A stretch of 64,000 nt of DNA from Bartonella melophagi K-2C (lineage in GTDB: Bacteria > Pseudomonadota > Alphaproteobacteria > Rhizobiales > Rhizobiaceae). Shown in pieces: positions 28,097-38,848 of this stretch. The notes beneath the pieces were generated by a model that saw only the letters and a program-made list of their open reading frames with translations, did not search any database and was not told where the DNA came from. Where the stretch lies: positions 178,467 through 242,466 of the forward strand of contig NZ_JH725084.1 of the NCBI RefSeq assembly GCF_000278255.1, written 5' to 3'. The position numbers and the translations under genes were made by a program. Position 1 is the stretch's first letter, and each line of letters opens with the position of its first letter.

Positions 28097-29371
28097 CTAA
28101 TTTTTTTGTGCGATAGCACGCCAGCCAATATCCCGGCGAACAAAGCCTTGTGGCCAATCAATACAATCGACAGCTTCATAGGCGCGTTTTTGTGCGTGTG
28201 TAACAGTTTCTCCTGTTGCTGTTATATTTAAAACACGCCCACCATTAGCGATTAATTCTCCATTATGTAAAGCTGTGCTCGCCTGGAAAACTTTTACATC
28301 AGGAAGAGCATTTACCTTGTCGACATTGCGGATAATGCTACCTTTTTGAGGAGCATTTGGGTAACCTTTAGCAGCCATAACAACTGTTAGAGCGGTTTTT
28401 TTAGACCATTGAATGTGTTTATTTTTAAGGTTTCCTTGAGCTGCTGCGAGGAGAAGTGGTAAAATATCATCTTTTAAGCGCATCATTAAAACTTGACATT
28501 CAGGATCACCAAATCGTACATTAAACTCAATTAATTCAGGCCCTTTTTGGGTTATCATCAATCCGGTGAAGAGAATACCTTTAAAGGGGGCTCCCATTGC
28601 GGCCATATCATGCAAGGCGGGTTCGACAATTTCTTTAAGAGTGCGGTTAACCATTTCCTCAGTCATAATTGGAGCTGGTGAGTAGGCTCCCATACCGCCG
28701 GTATTGGCTCCAGTGTCGCCATCACTAACACGTTTATGATCTTGTGCTGATCCAAAAGGGATGGCGGTTTTACCATCACAGAGACAAAAGAAGCTCGCTT
28801 CCTCACCTTCCAGAAATGCTTCGACAACGATTTTCTTTTTTGTATCGTCAAATGTACCTTCAAAGCAGGCATCAACGGCTTCAAAGGCTTCTTGCATTGT
28901 CATAGCCACAACAACACCTTTACCAGCAGTCAGGCCATCAGCCTTAATAACGATAGGAACGCCTTGTTGGCGGATGTAGGATTTAGCTTGTGAAGCATTG
29001 TTAAAACATTGATAGATACTTGTAGGAATGTTATTTCTGTAACACAAATCTTTTGTAAAGCTTTTTGAGCCTTCCAATTGAGCTGCTTTTTGAGTGGGGC
29101 CAAATACACAGATACCAGCAGCATTAAGAGAATCAGTTATACCTTCGACCAATGGTCCTTCTGGTCCAACAATGACGAGGTCAATAGAGTGTGCTTTACA
29201 GAAATTAATAACAAGAGGGTGATCATTGATGTTTAAATCAATATTTTCACCTAATTCTATTGTTGCAGGATTTCCAGGAGCGCAATATAATTTTGTAAGT
29301 AGCGGTGACTCTGCTATTTTCCATGCTAAAGCATGTTCTCGTCCACCTGATCCAATAAGAAGAACGTTCAT
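28097..29371 (-). CDS. purD: Phosphoribosylamine-glycine ligase
   Basis: Second enzyme of purine synthesis: joins glycine to phosphoribosylamine with ATP. It has 424 residues, the normal monofunctional size. It opens with [18 protein letters not shown], has the ATP-grasp lid [15 protein letters not shown] at about residues 140-155, [24 protein letters not shown] at ~212-235 (split across the catalytic loop) and [12 protein letters not shown] near 285. The GGAG ribosome site is 7 bases before the ATG. Transcribed leftward, divergent from ubiA. Confidence 0.97.
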   Translation of the reverse strand: MNVLLIGSGGREHALAWKIAESPLLTKLYCAPGNPATIELGENIDLNINDHPLVINFCKAHSIDLVIVGPEGPLVEGITDSLNAAGICVFGPTQKAAQLEGSKSFTKDLCYRNNIPTSIYQCFNNASQAKSYIRQQGVPIVIKADGLTAGKGVVVAMTMQEAFEAVDACFEGTFDDTKKKIVVEAFLEGEEASFFCLCDGKTAIPFGSAQDHKRVSDGDTGANTGGMGAYSPAPIMTEEMVNRTLKEIVEPALHDMAAMGAPFKGILFTGLMITQKGPELIEFNVRFGDPECQVLMMRLKDDILPLLLAAAQGNLKNKHIQWSKKTALTVVMAAKGYPNAPQKGSIIRNVDKVNALPDVKVFQASTALHNGELIANGGRVLNITATGETVTHAQKRAYEAVDCIDWPQGFVRRDIGWRAIAQKN

Positions 29372-29462
29372 GATTTGCTCCTACCATAAAAGATGATTAA
29401 ATCAGTTTTTCTTTCATAAGAATGAAATGGTTCTATCGCAAGACCAAAGGTGAAATCATTTG

Positions 29463-30467
29463 ATGAAAAAAAGTAAAAATATTTTACATGTTCAATCCTG
29501 TGAAAATCAAGGACGAGTTATGGATGCCCCCCCTAAACAATGGGTCTACTATTTACTTCCTTGTTCTTTGTGGCTTTATGCTCAATTGGCACGTTGGGAT
29601 AGACCTATTGGGTGGAAATTGTTGATGTGGCCTTGTTTCTGGTCAACAACCATGGCTATGCTTTCCTATGAGATGCTCCAAGTACCTTTTTTGTCAATTA
29701 TAATGTGTTGGATTTGGTATCTTTTTCTTTTCTTTTTAGGTTCTATAGCCATGCGAGGTGCAGGCTGTACTTGGAATGATCTTGTTGATCACAAAATTGA
29801 TTCTCAGGTAGAACGAACACGTTCTCGTCCATTGCCTGCAGGTCAAGTAAGTCGGTTTCAAGCAAAAATTTTTATATTAGTGCAGTGTTTCATAGGTTTA
29901 GGTGTTTTATTACAGTTTAATGCATTTAGCTTTTTTTTAGGTATTTCATCCTTAGTGGCGGTTGCAATTTATCCTTTTATGAAACGTATAACAAATTGGC
30001 CACAATTTTTTTTAGGCGTTGCGTTTAATTGGGGTGCATTAATGGGGTGGGCAGTTGTGTATGGAAGTCTGAGTTGGGCACCAATCGCACTTTATGCAGG
30101 ATCAATCTTATGGACAATTGGATATGATACAATTTATGCTCACCAAGATAAGCAAGATGACGCTATTGTTGGTGTGCATTCTACAGCACGCCTCTTTGGA
30201 AAAAACACCAAATGTGCACTGGTGATTTTATATAGTGGTTTTATAATGCTGGTTAGCTTGGCATTTTATTTAGCGCAAGTATCCATTCTCAGCTTTGTAG
30301 GGATTTTTATTGCTGCTATCCATATGTTTATTCAAATCAAAGTCATCGATATAGATGATAGCTCACAATGCTTAAAACTTTTCAAATCCAATTCGTTTGT
30401 TGGTTTTTTTATTTTTGCTGGTTTAGTGTGTGGGGGTATTTGGATGATATTACATTCTGCAGTTTAA
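29463..30467 (+). CDS. ubiA: 4-hydroxybenzoate polyprenyltransferase
   Basis: Integral membrane enzyme that attaches the polyprenyl chain to 4-hydroxybenzoate in ubiquinone synthesis. It has about 334 residues with eight to nine transmembrane segments. The two Asp-rich motifs are visible: NDLVDHKIDSQVERTRSRPL after helix two and DTIYAHQDKQDD later. The start is uncertain: TTG 29460, ATG 29463 and ATG 29520 are possible. The last has the best ribosome site (AAGGA, 6 bases), but the residues just before it (QGRV) appear to match rhizobial UbiA proteins, so the longer form is listed. Confidence 0.93.
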   Translation: MKKSKNILHVQSCENQGRVMDAPPKQWVYYLLPCSLWLYAQLARWDRPIGWKLLMWPCFWSTTMAMLSYEMLQVPFLSIIMCWIWYLFLFFLGSIAMRGAGCTWNDLVDHKIDSQVERTRSRPLPAGQVSRFQAKIFILVQCFIGLGVLLQFNAFSFFLGISSLVAVAIYPFMKRITNWPQFFLGVAFNWGALMGWAVVYGSLSWAPIALYAGSILWTIGYDTIYAHQDKQDDAIVGVHSTARLFGKNTKCALVILYSGFIMLVSLAFYLAQVSILSFVGIFIAAIHMFIQIKVIDIDDSSQCLKLFKSNSFVGFFIFAGLVCGGIWMILHSAV

Positions 30468-30561
30468 GAACAATCTAGTTTTTAGAAACAAGGTCATATA
30501 TTCTGTAATAGTAGAACAGAAAGCTGTTGTTATAAGAGTAAAGGCTTCATAAAGATAGTGG

Positions 30562-31185
30562 TTAAGGATAGAGTCTTTGTTTTTGCCAACTATCTTGTTC
30601 AATAGAGTCACGTGTAAAAAGTAAGCGATCATGTAAACGAAACGGCCGATCGCACCAAAATTCAATAAAAAGAGGTTTAATGCGAAAACCAGACCAATAG
30701 GGTGGGCGAGGAATATTCCCTACTGCATAACGTGCAGCATATTTAGCAACTGCTTTTTTGAGAGTAAGGCGATTTTCTAATGGCTGAGATTGTTTAGATG
30801 CCCATGCACCGATTCGACTTTTTCGTGGTCGCGACTGAAAATATGCATCTGCTTCTTTAGTACTTACTTTTTCGACAATACCTCTAATTCTAATTTGGCG
30901 GCGAAGTGATTTCCAATGAAAGCCTAAGGATGCTTTCATCGATCCTAAAATTTCTCGTCCTTTACAGCTTTCATAGTTGGTATAGAAGACAAAACCTTTA
31001 GGACTAAAATCTTTAAGAAGAACCATACGAACATTGGGTAAACCTGTTTCATCAACTGTTGCGAGTGCCATAGCATTGTGATCGTTTATTTCGCTTATTT
31101 TTGCTTCTTCAAGCCAATTTTCGAAAATTGCAAAAGGATTTTGTGTTTGTATAAAATCATTATTCGTTTGTGTTTTATTATTCAT
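30562..31185 (-). CDS. pdxH: Pyridoxamine 5'-phosphate oxidase
   Basis: FMN enzyme that oxidises pyridoxine or pyridoxamine 5'-phosphate to PLP. From the ATG at 31185 it has 207 residues. Motifs: [26 protein letters not shown] (FMN and substrate contacts, in two parts), [15 protein letters not shown], and the C-terminal [11 protein letters not shown] then W..QRLYP signature. The start was chosen over a GTG at 31197 because GGAG lies 7 bases before 31185. Divergent from the DnaJ-like gene. A perfect hairpin lies in its upstream leader. Confidence 0.95.
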   Translation of the reverse strand: MNNKTQTNNDFIQTQNPFAIFENWLEEAKISEINDHNAMALATVDETGLPNVRMVLLKDFSPKGFVFYTNYESCKGREILGSMKASLGFHWKSLRRQIRIRGIVEKVSTKEADAYFQSRPRKSRIGAWASKQSQPLENRLTLKKAVAKYAARYAVGNIPRPPYWSGFRIKPLFIEFWCDRPFRLHDRLLFTRDSIEQDSWQKQRLYP

Positions 31186-31511
31186 GATATACTCCACTGT
31201 TAGTTAGTGTGAGTGAAAAATTTTTTGATTTATTTTTGCCATCAAGAATAACGTGCTGTTATTCTTTTGTTCTAAAAAGCTAATAGCTTTATATATTTTT
31301 ATTGTGGTGTTTCAATTATGTTTATCTTTAACATAGGGTTCCATAAGCTATATTGAATTAAAAATATTCATTTTATCTAGTATTTTGTTTTTTTATAAAC
31401 ATATTAGATAAGAAAAATGATTTTATTGAATAGCTTGATGAAGTAATAAAAAATATTTAACGATATTACTGGTTGATATTTGAAAAACGGGAAAGCTAGA
31501 AAGAGGGCAAT
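31186..31511. other. Intergenic, divergent promoters
   Basis: Spacer between pdxH and the DnaJ-like gene. Apart from the inverted repeat at 31244-31266, it is AT-rich with no gene visible. Confidence 0.4.
31244..31266. repeat. Perfect inverted repeat upstream of pdxH
   Basis: AAGAATAAC-GTGCT-GTTATTCTT: 9-base-pair perfect arms, 5-base loop, about 60 bases upstream of the pdxH start. On the plus strand T-rich sequence follows (TTGTTCT), so it could be an orphan terminator; on the minus strand it would lie in the pdxH leader. Confidence 0.55.
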
Positions 31512-32414
31512 ATGCGTGATCCCTATACGGTTTTGGGTGTGGCACGTACCGCAAAACCGCAAGAGATTAAATCTGCATTCAGAAGATTAGCAAAGCAGTA
31601 TCATCCAGATCATAATATGGGTGATGCCAAAGCTAAAGAAAGATTTTCTGAAATTAATCAAGCTTATGAAATTATAGGTGATAAAGATAAAAAAGCACAA
31701 TTTGATCGTGGTGAAATTGATGCAGAAGGAAAACCACTTCACCAAGCTTATGGCGCCGGGGGAAATTTTAGGAGCAAACAAAATCCTTTTACTGGTGACA
31801 CAAGAGGATTTGATTTTGGATCTTCAGGTACTGCAAGTTTTGATGCAAGCGATATTTTTCGTGATTTATTTGGAAGAGGAAGGAATTTTTCAAATTCAAC
31901 ACAATATAGTCAACCTCAACAAGGGGCTCATGTTCGTACCAGCCTTTCAATTACATTAGAGCAGATGGTGGGTGCAAGCAAAGTAGAAGTAACTTTTCCT
32001 ACTGGAAAAAAATTAAAAATTAAATTACCAGACTATGTTGAAGATGGGCAAACCATTCGTTTAAAAGGTCAGGGAGAAGAGGTGGCACACGGGCAAGCAG
32101 GGGATGCTTTAGTAACTATTCGTATTCAGAAACATCCTCGTTTGCGAGTTGAAGGGAGAGCGCTTCATCTTGATTTGCCGGTTTCTCTTAAGCATGCTGT
32201 TTTAGGAGCCAAAGAAGAAGTTGACACTTTGGAAGGACGTGTGGTTTTGAAAATTCCCCCATGGTCGAGTTCTGATCGTGTTTTACGGTTGAAAGGAAAG
32301 GGGCTTCGTTTAAAAAATGGTGAAAGAGATGATCTTTATGTACATGTTCGTATTATGTTGCCAGAAGGTGGAGATGCTGCATTAGAACAATTTTTGCAAA
32401 TGCAAAACAATTAA
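31512..32414 (+). CDS. DnaJ-family co-chaperone (CbpA-like, no zinc finger)
   Basis: A 300-residue J-domain protein. The J domain is residues 1-66 with HPD in [17 protein letters not shown] Gly/Phe-rich linker (about 70-135) follows, then the C-terminal beta-sandwich substrate domains (about 140-295: [17 protein letters not shown] and [16 protein letters not shown]). The CxxCxGxG zinc-finger repeats of true DnaJ are absent, giving a type II architecture as in CbpA. The GAAAGAGGG leader before the ATG supplies the ribosome site. Followed 92 bases later by fabI, a pairing kept in rhizobia. Confidence 0.92.
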   Translation: MRDPYTVLGVARTAKPQEIKSAFRRLAKQYHPDHNMGDAKAKERFSEINQAYEIIGDKDKKAQFDRGEIDAEGKPLHQAYGAGGNFRSKQNPFTGDTRGFDFGSSGTASFDASDIFRDLFGRGRNFSNSTQYSQPQQGAHVRTSLSITLEQMVGASKVEVTFPTGKKLKIKLPDYVEDGQTIRLKGQGEEVAHGQAGDALVTIRIQKHPRLRVEGRALHLDLPVSLKHAVLGAKEEVDTLEGRVVLKIPPWSSSDRVLRLKGKGLRLKNGERDDLYVHVRIMLPEGGDAALEQFLQMQNN

Positions 32415-32506
32415 CATCTTTTTTCTTATATAAAAGCATAACTTAAGTTTGATTTTAAACCAATTGCTTGAAGAAAAAGGTAACCTGTGTCATAGGCATA
32501 TAGATA

Positions 32507-33358
32507 ATGTTGATGTCAAATAGCAATGAGGCGATGCTAATGACGAAGAGTAATGGTTTATTATATGGAAAACGTGGCTTAATTTTAGGATTGGCAAATA
32601 ATCGCTCTATCGCTTGGGGAATAGCGAAGGCGGCCAATGCAGCAGGGGCCGAGCTTGCTTTTACCTATCAAGGTGAAGCAATGAAGAGACGTGTTGAGCC
32701 TTTAGCCCAAGAGTTGAACGGTTTTGTTTGTGGTCATTGTGATGTTTCCGATAGCGCATCTATTGATGCAGTTTTTAGCACAATAGAAAAAGAGTGGGGC
32801 AAACTTGATTTTTTAGTTCACGCTATTGGTTTTTCAGATAAAGATGAATTAAGTGGTCGTTACGTTGATATTAGTGAGTCAAATTTTATGATGACGATGA
32901 ACATTTCTGTTTATTCGTTAACAGCTCTTACACAGCGTGCAGAAAAGTTGATGTCAAATGGCGGTTCAATTTTAACGCTGACCTATTATGGTGCAGAAAA
33001 GGTCGTTCCCAATTATAATGTAATGGGGGTTGCTAAAGCTGCTCTTGAGGCTAGTGTTAAGTATTTAGCTGTTGATTTAGGACCAAAGAACATTCGTGTT
33101 AATGCTGTGTCTGCAGGGCCAATTAAGACATTAGCTGCTTCTGGTATTGGTGATTTTCGTTATATTCTAAAATGGAACGAATATAATGCTCCTTTACGTC
33201 GTACAGTGACAATCGAAGAAGTAGGCGATTCTGCCCTTTATTTTCTTTCAGATTTATCGCGTTCTGTTACAGGTGAGATTCATCATGTTGATTCTGGGTA
33301 TCATGTTATCGGTATGAAGGCTGTTGATGCACCTGATATTTCTGTTGTTAAAGAATAA
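32507..33358 (+). CDS. fabI: Enoyl-ACP reductase (NADH), FabI
   Basis: Last reductive step of each fatty-acid elongation cycle. It has 283 residues. The cofactor loop is LILGLANNRSIAWGIAKA, and the catalytic Tyr and Lys are in YYGAEKVVPNYNVMGVAKAA (Y-x6-K spacing typical of FabI). The C-terminus DSGYHVIGMK is also FabI-like. The start is uncertain among the in-frame ATGs 32507, 32513, 32534 and 32540; the family usually begins a few residues before LLYGKRGLI, so the true protein may be about 11 residues shorter. Confidence 0.94.
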   Translation: MLMSNSNEAMLMTKSNGLLYGKRGLILGLANNRSIAWGIAKAANAAGAELAFTYQGEAMKRRVEPLAQELNGFVCGHCDVSDSASIDAVFSTIEKEWGKLDFLVHAIGFSDKDELSGRYVDISESNFMMTMNISVYSLTALTQRAEKLMSNGGSILTLTYYGAEKVVPNYNVMGVAKAALEASVKYLAVDLGPKNIRVNAVSAGPIKTLAASGIGDFRYILKWNEYNAPLRRTVTIEEVGDSALYFLSDLSRSVTGEIHHVDSGYHVIGMKAVDAPDISVVKE

Positions 33359-33501
33359 GGCTTGGTTCATAAAGTTTTATATGTTAGCGACAATTTGATT
33401 TAAAGTTCAGACAGTTAATGACACATTTGGATGAAATCGTATTGCGCGGTTCAATCCACACTATAGTTACATGTATTTGAAGAAGAAATGGATCTTTCTC
33501 C

Positions 33502-34596
33502 ATGTCGCATAATACATTTGGTCATTTGTTTCGTGTAACAACATGGGGTGAAAGTCATGGCCCTGCTCTTGGTTGTGTTATTGACGGTTGCCCCCCAGGA
33601 ATTGCTTTCACTCTTGCAGAAATTCAGGCATATCTTAATAAACGTAGACCTGGGCAATCAAAATATACAACGCAGCGTCAAGAGTTAGATCAAATAGAAG
33701 TGCTTTCAGGAATTGTGCCTCAAGATAACGGCACAACATTGGTAACAACAGGTACACCAATTTCACTATTTATTCGAAACATAGATCAATGTTCTAAAGA
33801 GTATGGTGAAGTTATTTATCAATATCGTCCAGGCCATGCAGATTACACCTATGATATTAAATATGGCATTCGTGATTATCGTGGTGGTGGACGTTCCTCA
33901 GCGCGAGAGACAGCGGCACGTGTTGCAGCAGGTGCTCTTGCCCGTAAAATTATTCCTGGTTTAATTGTGCGAGGAGCTGTGACGGCGATTGGCCCTTATA
34001 GTATTAATCGTGATCGTTGGGATTGGTCAGAGGTTGATAACAATCCTTTTTTTACACCTGATGCAGAAGCAGCACGCATTTTTGCTGATTATATGACTCA
34101 GTTACAAAAAAGCGGTTCATCAACTGGTGCTATTGTCGAGATTGTTGCGGAAAATGTTCCAGTAGGTTTAGGGGCACCTATCTACGCAAAACTTGATCAA
34201 GATATCGCATCATTTTTAATGTCAATTAATGCGGTTAAGGGCGTTGAAATTGGTGATGGTTTTGCCGCAGCTCGCTTGACTGGTGAACAAAATACAGATG
34301 AAATGCGAATGGGAAGTGACGGTAAACCGCTTTTTTTATCTAATCATGCTGGGGGTATTTTAGGTGGGATATCAAATGGGCAGCCGATTATTGCACGTTT
34401 TGCTGTTAAACCCACGTCATCAATTTTGGTTCCTTGTCGTTCAATTGATGTTAATGGTAACAATGTGGATGTTGTTACAAAGGGGCGTCATGATCCATGT
34501 GTTGGGATTCGTGCTGTTCCTGTTGGTGAAGCGATGGTTGCTTGTGCTATTGCTGATCATTATTTACGGCACCGTGGTCAGGTTAGTTGTAGTTGA
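33502..34596 (+). CDS. aroC: Chorismate synthase
   Basis: Converts EPSP to chorismate using reduced FMN, the end of the shikimate pathway. It has 364 residues. Signatures: [18 protein letters not shown], the [12 protein letters not shown] loop, [18 protein letters not shown], and near the C-terminus [17 protein letters not shown]. It is followed after 10 bases by the ribB-like gene. In relatives a phosphatase gene often separates fabI and aroC; only 143 non-coding bases remain here. Confidence 0.97.
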   Translation: MSHNTFGHLFRVTTWGESHGPALGCVIDGCPPGIAFTLAEIQAYLNKRRPGQSKYTTQRQELDQIEVLSGIVPQDNGTTLVTTGTPISLFIRNIDQCSKEYGEVIYQYRPGHADYTYDIKYGIRDYRGGGRSSARETAARVAAGALARKIIPGLIVRGAVTAIGPYSINRDRWDWSEVDNNPFFTPDAEAARIFADYMTQLQKSGSSTGAIVEIVAENVPVGLGAPIYAKLDQDIASFLMSINAVKGVEIGDGFAAARLTGEQNTDEMRMGSDGKPLFLSNHAGGILGGISNGQPIIARFAVKPTSSILVPCRSIDVNGNNVDVVTKGRHDPCVGIRAVPVGEAMVACAIADHYLRHRGQVSCS

Positions 34597-34606
34597 AAGG
34601 TAAACG

Positions 34607-35719
34607 ATGGCCTATAATCAGAAAAAAGTTGTTGCTGCTATTCAGGCTTTTGAACGCGGTGAAATTGTTGTGGTTACGGATGATGATGACCGTGAAAATG
34701 AAGGTGATTTAATTGTTGCTGCTGTTCATTGTACAGAAGAAAAAATGGCATTTATCATTCGCCATACGTCGGGTATTATTTGTACACCAATGCCAAAAGA
34801 AGAAGCACAACGATTTAATCTTGCTCCTATGGTATCGGATAATGATTCGGCGCATCGTACCAAATTTACTGTTACCGTGGATTTTAAACATGGAATAACG
34901 ACGGGTATTTCAGCATATGATCGTACATTGGCTGTTCGTAATTTGGCTAATCCCAATGCAAGTGCTAACGATTTTGTCCGTCCGGGACATATTTTTCCTT
35001 TAATTGCACATGAAGGTGGTGTTCTTATGCGCTCAGGCCATACTGAGGCAGCTGTTGATTTGTGTAAATTGGCTGGTTTGCCACCGGTTGGTGTTATTGG
35101 TGAATTAGTCAATGATGATGGTAGTGTTAAACATGGAGATGAAGTTACAAAGTTTGCACAAGATAATCAGTTGCACATCATAACTGTTGCTGATCTTATT
35201 GCTTATCGTCAGCGTAAAGAGACACTCATAAAATATGTTGGAGAAATGCATATTGAAACATTTGTAGGTCCAGCTGTAGTCAAAAGTTATCAACTTCCTT
35301 GGGAAACAGTTCAGCACGTGGCAATTGTTTTTGGAGATATTCGTGATGGGGAAGATATTCCAGTACGTCTGCATCGCGAAAACATTCTAAAGGATGTTTT
35401 TGGTCAGTCACCAGATGTTGAAGTTGTCATGCGGCGCATGGTAGAAAAAGAAAAACGTGGTGTATTTGTTTATTTGCGTGAAGGATCTGTTGGTGTTGGT
35501 TCTCAATTAGCTGTTTGTGATCAGAAAATGGCAATGGTAGGTTTAGAAAACCATATACAAGCAATTGAACGTGTAGAAGAATGGCACCAAATTGGTCTAG
35601 GAGCGCAAATTTTGAAACATTTAGGGATTAGTTCTGTTATTGTTTACTCTTCTAAAGAGCGTCATTATATCGGTTTAGAAGGTTTTGGAATTCGCATATC
35701 TAGAACAGATATCTTGTGA
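34607..35719 (+). CDS. ribB: DHBP synthase (RibB) with degenerate GTP cyclohydrolase II domain
   Basis: Riboflavin-pathway enzyme of RibBA layout, 370 residues. Residues 1-205 form 3,4-dihydroxy-2-butanone-4-phosphate synthase: [15 protein letters not shown], the [10 protein letters not shown] loop and [23 protein letters not shown] region are intact. Residues 206-370 match the RibA fold, but the zinc-binding segment normally SECLTGD-x-F-x-S-x-RCDC reads [16 protein letters not shown], with all three zinc cysteines missing. So the C-terminal half should not cyclise GTP; it may be structural or regulatory. Sits between aroC and xseB. Confidence 0.9.
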   Translation: MAYNQKKVVAAIQAFERGEIVVVTDDDDRENEGDLIVAAVHCTEEKMAFIIRHTSGIICTPMPKEEAQRFNLAPMVSDNDSAHRTKFTVTVDFKHGITTGISAYDRTLAVRNLANPNASANDFVRPGHIFPLIAHEGGVLMRSGHTEAAVDLCKLAGLPPVGVIGELVNDDGSVKHGDEVTKFAQDNQLHIITVADLIAYRQRKETLIKYVGEMHIETFVGPAVVKSYQLPWETVQHVAIVFGDIRDGEDIPVRLHRENILKDVFGQSPDVEVVMRRMVEKEKRGVFVYLREGSVGVGSQLAVCDQKMAMVGLENHIQAIERVEEWHQIGLGAQILKHLGISSVIVYSSKERHYIGLEGFGIRISRTDIL

Positions 35720-35726
35720 GGGTTAT

Positions 35727-35981
35727 ATGAAGAAAGGGATGAAAAAGGGCGACATTGCTGCATTAAGTTTTGAGGAAGCACTGAAACAACTTGAAGTGAT
35801 TGTTGAAAACTTGGAACGTGGAGATGTTCCTTTAGAACAATCAATTGATATTTATGAGCGTGGTGAAGCTCTTAAAAATCATTGTGATAAACTGTTGAAA
35901 ATGGCTGAAGCTAAAGTTGAAAAAATCCGGCTTTCAGATACAGGTCATCCAGAAGATTTAGAGCCACTTGATTCTGAATGA
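35727..35981 (+). CDS. xseB: Exodeoxyribonuclease VII small subunit
   Basis: Small subunit of the single-strand exonuclease XseAB. The ATG at 35727, 8 bases past the ribB stop and after GTGAGGG, gives 84 residues. The frame extends back inside ribB but that start is not credible. The core [33 protein letters not shown] is the family signature and forms the helical hairpin that binds XseA (shown here in the positions 12-44 region). Its partner xseA is not in this window. In rhizobia xseB precedes dxs, as here. Confidence 0.94.
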   Translation: MKKGMKKGDIAALSFEEALKQLEVIVENLERGDVPLEQSIDIYERGEALKNHCDKLLKMAEAKVEKIRLSDTGHPEDLEPLDSE

Positions 35982-36201
35982 TATTTAGTAATCGTTTATT
36001 GTTATTGATTGTAAAAACAATAATCTTAATTGATTAGAATAACTTATCAGTTTTATTTCTGATGAATGAATGAAAAAGAAGAAAATCTGTAGATAGGCTA
36101 AAATAAGTAAAGTATTTCAATGAATAATACATCATATTCTACATACAATAATAGCCGATGTGTGCCTATATAACTATTGTTGGTAAGGTAAGGAGTTTTT
36201 T

Positions 36202-38124
36202 TTGTCTCGGCCATTAACGCCATTACTTGATCGTATTTGTTTCCCACAAGATTTGCGGGTATTTCCTGAGTCTGATTTAGTACAGTTAGCTGATGAATTA
36301 CGAGCTGAAACAATTGATGCAGTCTCTGTAACAGGTGGTCATCTTGGCGCAGGGCTTGGTGTTGTTGAGCTCACTATTGCGCTGCATTATGTTTTTAATA
36401 CACCTGACGATAAGATTATTTGGGATGTTGGTCATCAAACTTATCCTCATAAAATTTTGACTGGTCGTAGAGATAAAATTCGTACTCTGCGCCAAGATGG
36501 TGGCTTATCAGGTTTCACAAAGCGTTCAGAAAGTGTGTATGACTCATTTGGAGCAGGTCATTCTTCTACTTCTATTTCAGCTGGTCTTGGTATGGCAGTG
36601 GCAAGCATGTTAAAGGCAGAAGAAAGACGTAACATCATTTGTGTGATTGGTGATGGTGCTATGTCTGCTGGTATGGCTTATGAGGCGATGAATAATGCTG
36701 GTGCTTTGGATGCACGTTTAATTGTTATCCTTAATGATAACGATATGTCTATTGCACCTCCTACTGGTGCTATGAGTGCTTATCTTGCAAGATTAGTTTC
36801 TCGTCCTTCTTATCGTAGTTTGCGTGAGCAAGTAAAAATATTAAGCAAGAAGTTACCGAAGTTCTTTTCAGATAAAGCACGGCTTTCAGAAGAGTTTGCA
36901 CGTGGTTTTTTAGTTGGGGGAAGTTTATTTGAGGAGCTTGGCTTTTATTATGTTGGGCCTATAGATGGCCATAATATGAATCATTTATTGCCTGTTCTAA
37001 AGAATGTTCGCGAATATCCCAATGGTCCTGTTTTGGTGCATGTGGTAACCCATAAAGGGAAAGGGTATGCACCTGCAGAGGTGTCATCTGATAAATATCA
37101 CGGTGTTAATCGTTTTGATGTTGTTACGGGCAAACAGGTTAAAACACAAAGTAAGTTTCTTCCTTATACTAAAGTGTTTTCTAAGGCTTTAATAGAAGAA
37201 GCCAGTCATGATGATAAGATTGTCGCTATAACGGCTGCAATGCCAACAGGAACAGGCCTTGATTCTTTTGCTGAAAAATTTCCCGATAGGATGTTTGATG
37301 TTGGTATTGCTGAACAACATGCTGTAACTTTTGCTGCGGGTATTGCCTGTGAAGGGTATAAACCTTTTGTTGCAATTTATTCTACCTTTTTACAGCGTGC
37401 TTATGATCAGATTATTCATGATGTATCGATTCAAAAGTTACCCGTGCGTTTTGCAATTGACCGCGCAGGTTTTGTTGGCGCGGATGGTGCAACACATGCT
37501 GGGAGTTTTGATATTGTTTTTTTGGCAACTCTTCCTGAGTTTGTTGTGATGGCTCCTTCTGATGAAGTTGAACTTATGCATATGGTGCGCACAGCAGCAA
37601 CTTACGATCAGGGACCTATTTCTTTTCGTTATCCACGTGGTGAAAGTAGTGGTATAGATTTACCACAACGGGGTGAGGTTCTGGAGATTGGTAAAGGGCG
37701 AATTTTATGTGAAGGCAGCAAAATAGCTTTAGTTTGTTTTGGAACACGGTTATCTGAAGTGTTAATAGCAGCTAATGAGTTAGCAGCAGAGGGGTTATCA
37801 ACAACTGTTGCAGATGCACGCTTTGCAAAGCCTTTGGATAAGGATTTAATACTTCGTTTAGCACGTGAGCACGAAGTATTAATCACAATTGAAGAAGGAG
37901 CAATGGGTGGATTTGGGGCGCATGTACTGCAGTTTTTGGCACAAGAGGGGCTATTAGAGCACGGTTTAAAGGTTCGCACATTAAAATTTCCTGATGAATA
38001 TTTAAATCATGGTTCACCAAATAAAGTTCTTTCAAGTATTGGGCTTGATGCAACGGGTATTATTAATACTGTTTTTAATGCTTTGGGACGTGAAATGCCG
38101 ATAATATCGCAAGTTCAAGTATAA
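36202..38124 (+). CDS. dxs: 1-deoxy-D-xylulose-5-phosphate synthase
   Basis: Thiamine-diphosphate enzyme that condenses pyruvate with glyceraldehyde-3-phosphate, first step of the MEP isoprenoid pathway. It has 640 residues. N-terminal TPP domain: [31 protein letters not shown], then [18 protein letters not shown] with the NDN of the ThDP motif ([14 protein letters not shown]). Middle domain: [13 protein letters not shown] with the catalytic Glu; C-terminal transketolase domain ends near NHGSPN. Translation starts at a TTG (36202) 6 bases after AAGGAG, which makes the unusual start credible. Confidence 0.97.
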   Translation: MSRPLTPLLDRICFPQDLRVFPESDLVQLADELRAETIDAVSVTGGHLGAGLGVVELTIALHYVFNTPDDKIIWDVGHQTYPHKILTGRRDKIRTLRQDGGLSGFTKRSESVYDSFGAGHSSTSISAGLGMAVASMLKAEERRNIICVIGDGAMSAGMAYEAMNNAGALDARLIVILNDNDMSIAPPTGAMSAYLARLVSRPSYRSLREQVKILSKKLPKFFSDKARLSEEFARGFLVGGSLFEELGFYYVGPIDGHNMNHLLPVLKNVREYPNGPVLVHVVTHKGKGYAPAEVSSDKYHGVNRFDVVTGKQVKTQSKFLPYTKVFSKALIEEASHDDKIVAITAAMPTGTGLDSFAEKFPDRMFDVGIAEQHAVTFAAGIACEGYKPFVAIYSTFLQRAYDQIIHDVSIQKLPVRFAIDRAGFVGADGATHAGSFDIVFLATLPEFVVMAPSDEVELMHMVRTAATYDQGPISFRYPRGESSGIDLPQRGEVLEIGKGRILCEGSKIALVCFGTRLSEVLIAANELAAEGLSTTVADARFAKPLDKDLILRLAREHEVLITIEEGAMGGFGAHVLQFLAQEGLLEHGLKVRTLKFPDEYLNHGSPNKVLSSIGLDATGIINTVFNALGREMPIISQVQV

Positions 38125-38848
38125 CAATAAGGTAGTCGTAAATAGTCTAAAAATTGATGTCCTTTAATTATTTTTACAATGTGTTTACGAATATGTAATG
38201 CAAATTGTGTGACAAATGGTTGTTGGGATTGACGGGAAAATACTTTTTCAATTGAAAAGATAATTTCTAATAATACAGAACTTATAGTTCGTTATTCTGT
38301 GTAGAGTTATGCTTTACATGCTGGAATTACAATTGATGAATGCATTTAAGTATATTTCTGATTATAGTGAATCAAGTTATGCTATAATATTGGTATATCA
38401 GTAGTAATTTTAAGCAAGTTTTCTTAAAATATGAGGATAAATCTATAATTATTTCTTCTGATATTGATCATAAGAGGTTTAATGTACGTTTAATCTAGTA
38501 CTAGCGTGGATAATATTATGAAAAGGTTTAAATGTAGAGATTTAAGACAGTAATAGTTGTAAAATTAATTGCACTATATAAAATGTCAATTCACGTTTCT
38601 TAAGTTTGTATTGCTACTTATTTTAGCTTCTTTCAAGCAGAGAGCCGAGTTATTTTGCCAGTAAAATCTCAATTTGAAATTGATGATAAGGGTGGGGTAT
38701 TGAAAAATCCATCAATTGTAAGAAACTTTAGAAGTACTTTTTTTGATAAAGTAAATCTTAAAAGGGATAAATAAAAAAGTTTTCTTTCTTCACTCAATTG
38801 TAAACGATGATAAGCGTTTAGAATATTGATTATTCGGAGAAAAAAAGA
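38125..38848. other. Spacer holding a decayed gene
   Basis: A 724-base stretch without an intact gene between dxs and the RNA methylase gene. Its length is close to that of tlyA, which occupies this position in related genomes, and a TlyA-like fragment is recognisable near its 3' end (listed separately). The first 450 bases contain stops in every frame and no other recognisable motif. Confidence 0.5.
38616..38774 (+). pseudogene. tlyA: Remnant of tlyA (rRNA 2'-O-methylase/hemolysin family)
   Basis: An open stretch in one frame ends at the TAA 38772-38774 and reads VILPVKSQFEIDDKGGVLKN then PSIVRN. TlyA proteins have a nearly invariant block of the form LVKPQFEVG..(x)KGGIV+(N/D)P. The match includes VK-QFE, KGG and KNP in the correct spacing, with a short deletion between QFE and KGG. 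No start codon, RNA-binding S4 domain or SAM motif can be found upstream, so the gene is broken. The place, between dxs and a TrmA-type methylase, is where relatives carry tlyA. Confidence 0.55.

Noticed and set aside
34726..35112. Leftward 128-codon frame inside ribB
   Set aside because: Opposite-strand shadow of the clear DHBP synthase domain.
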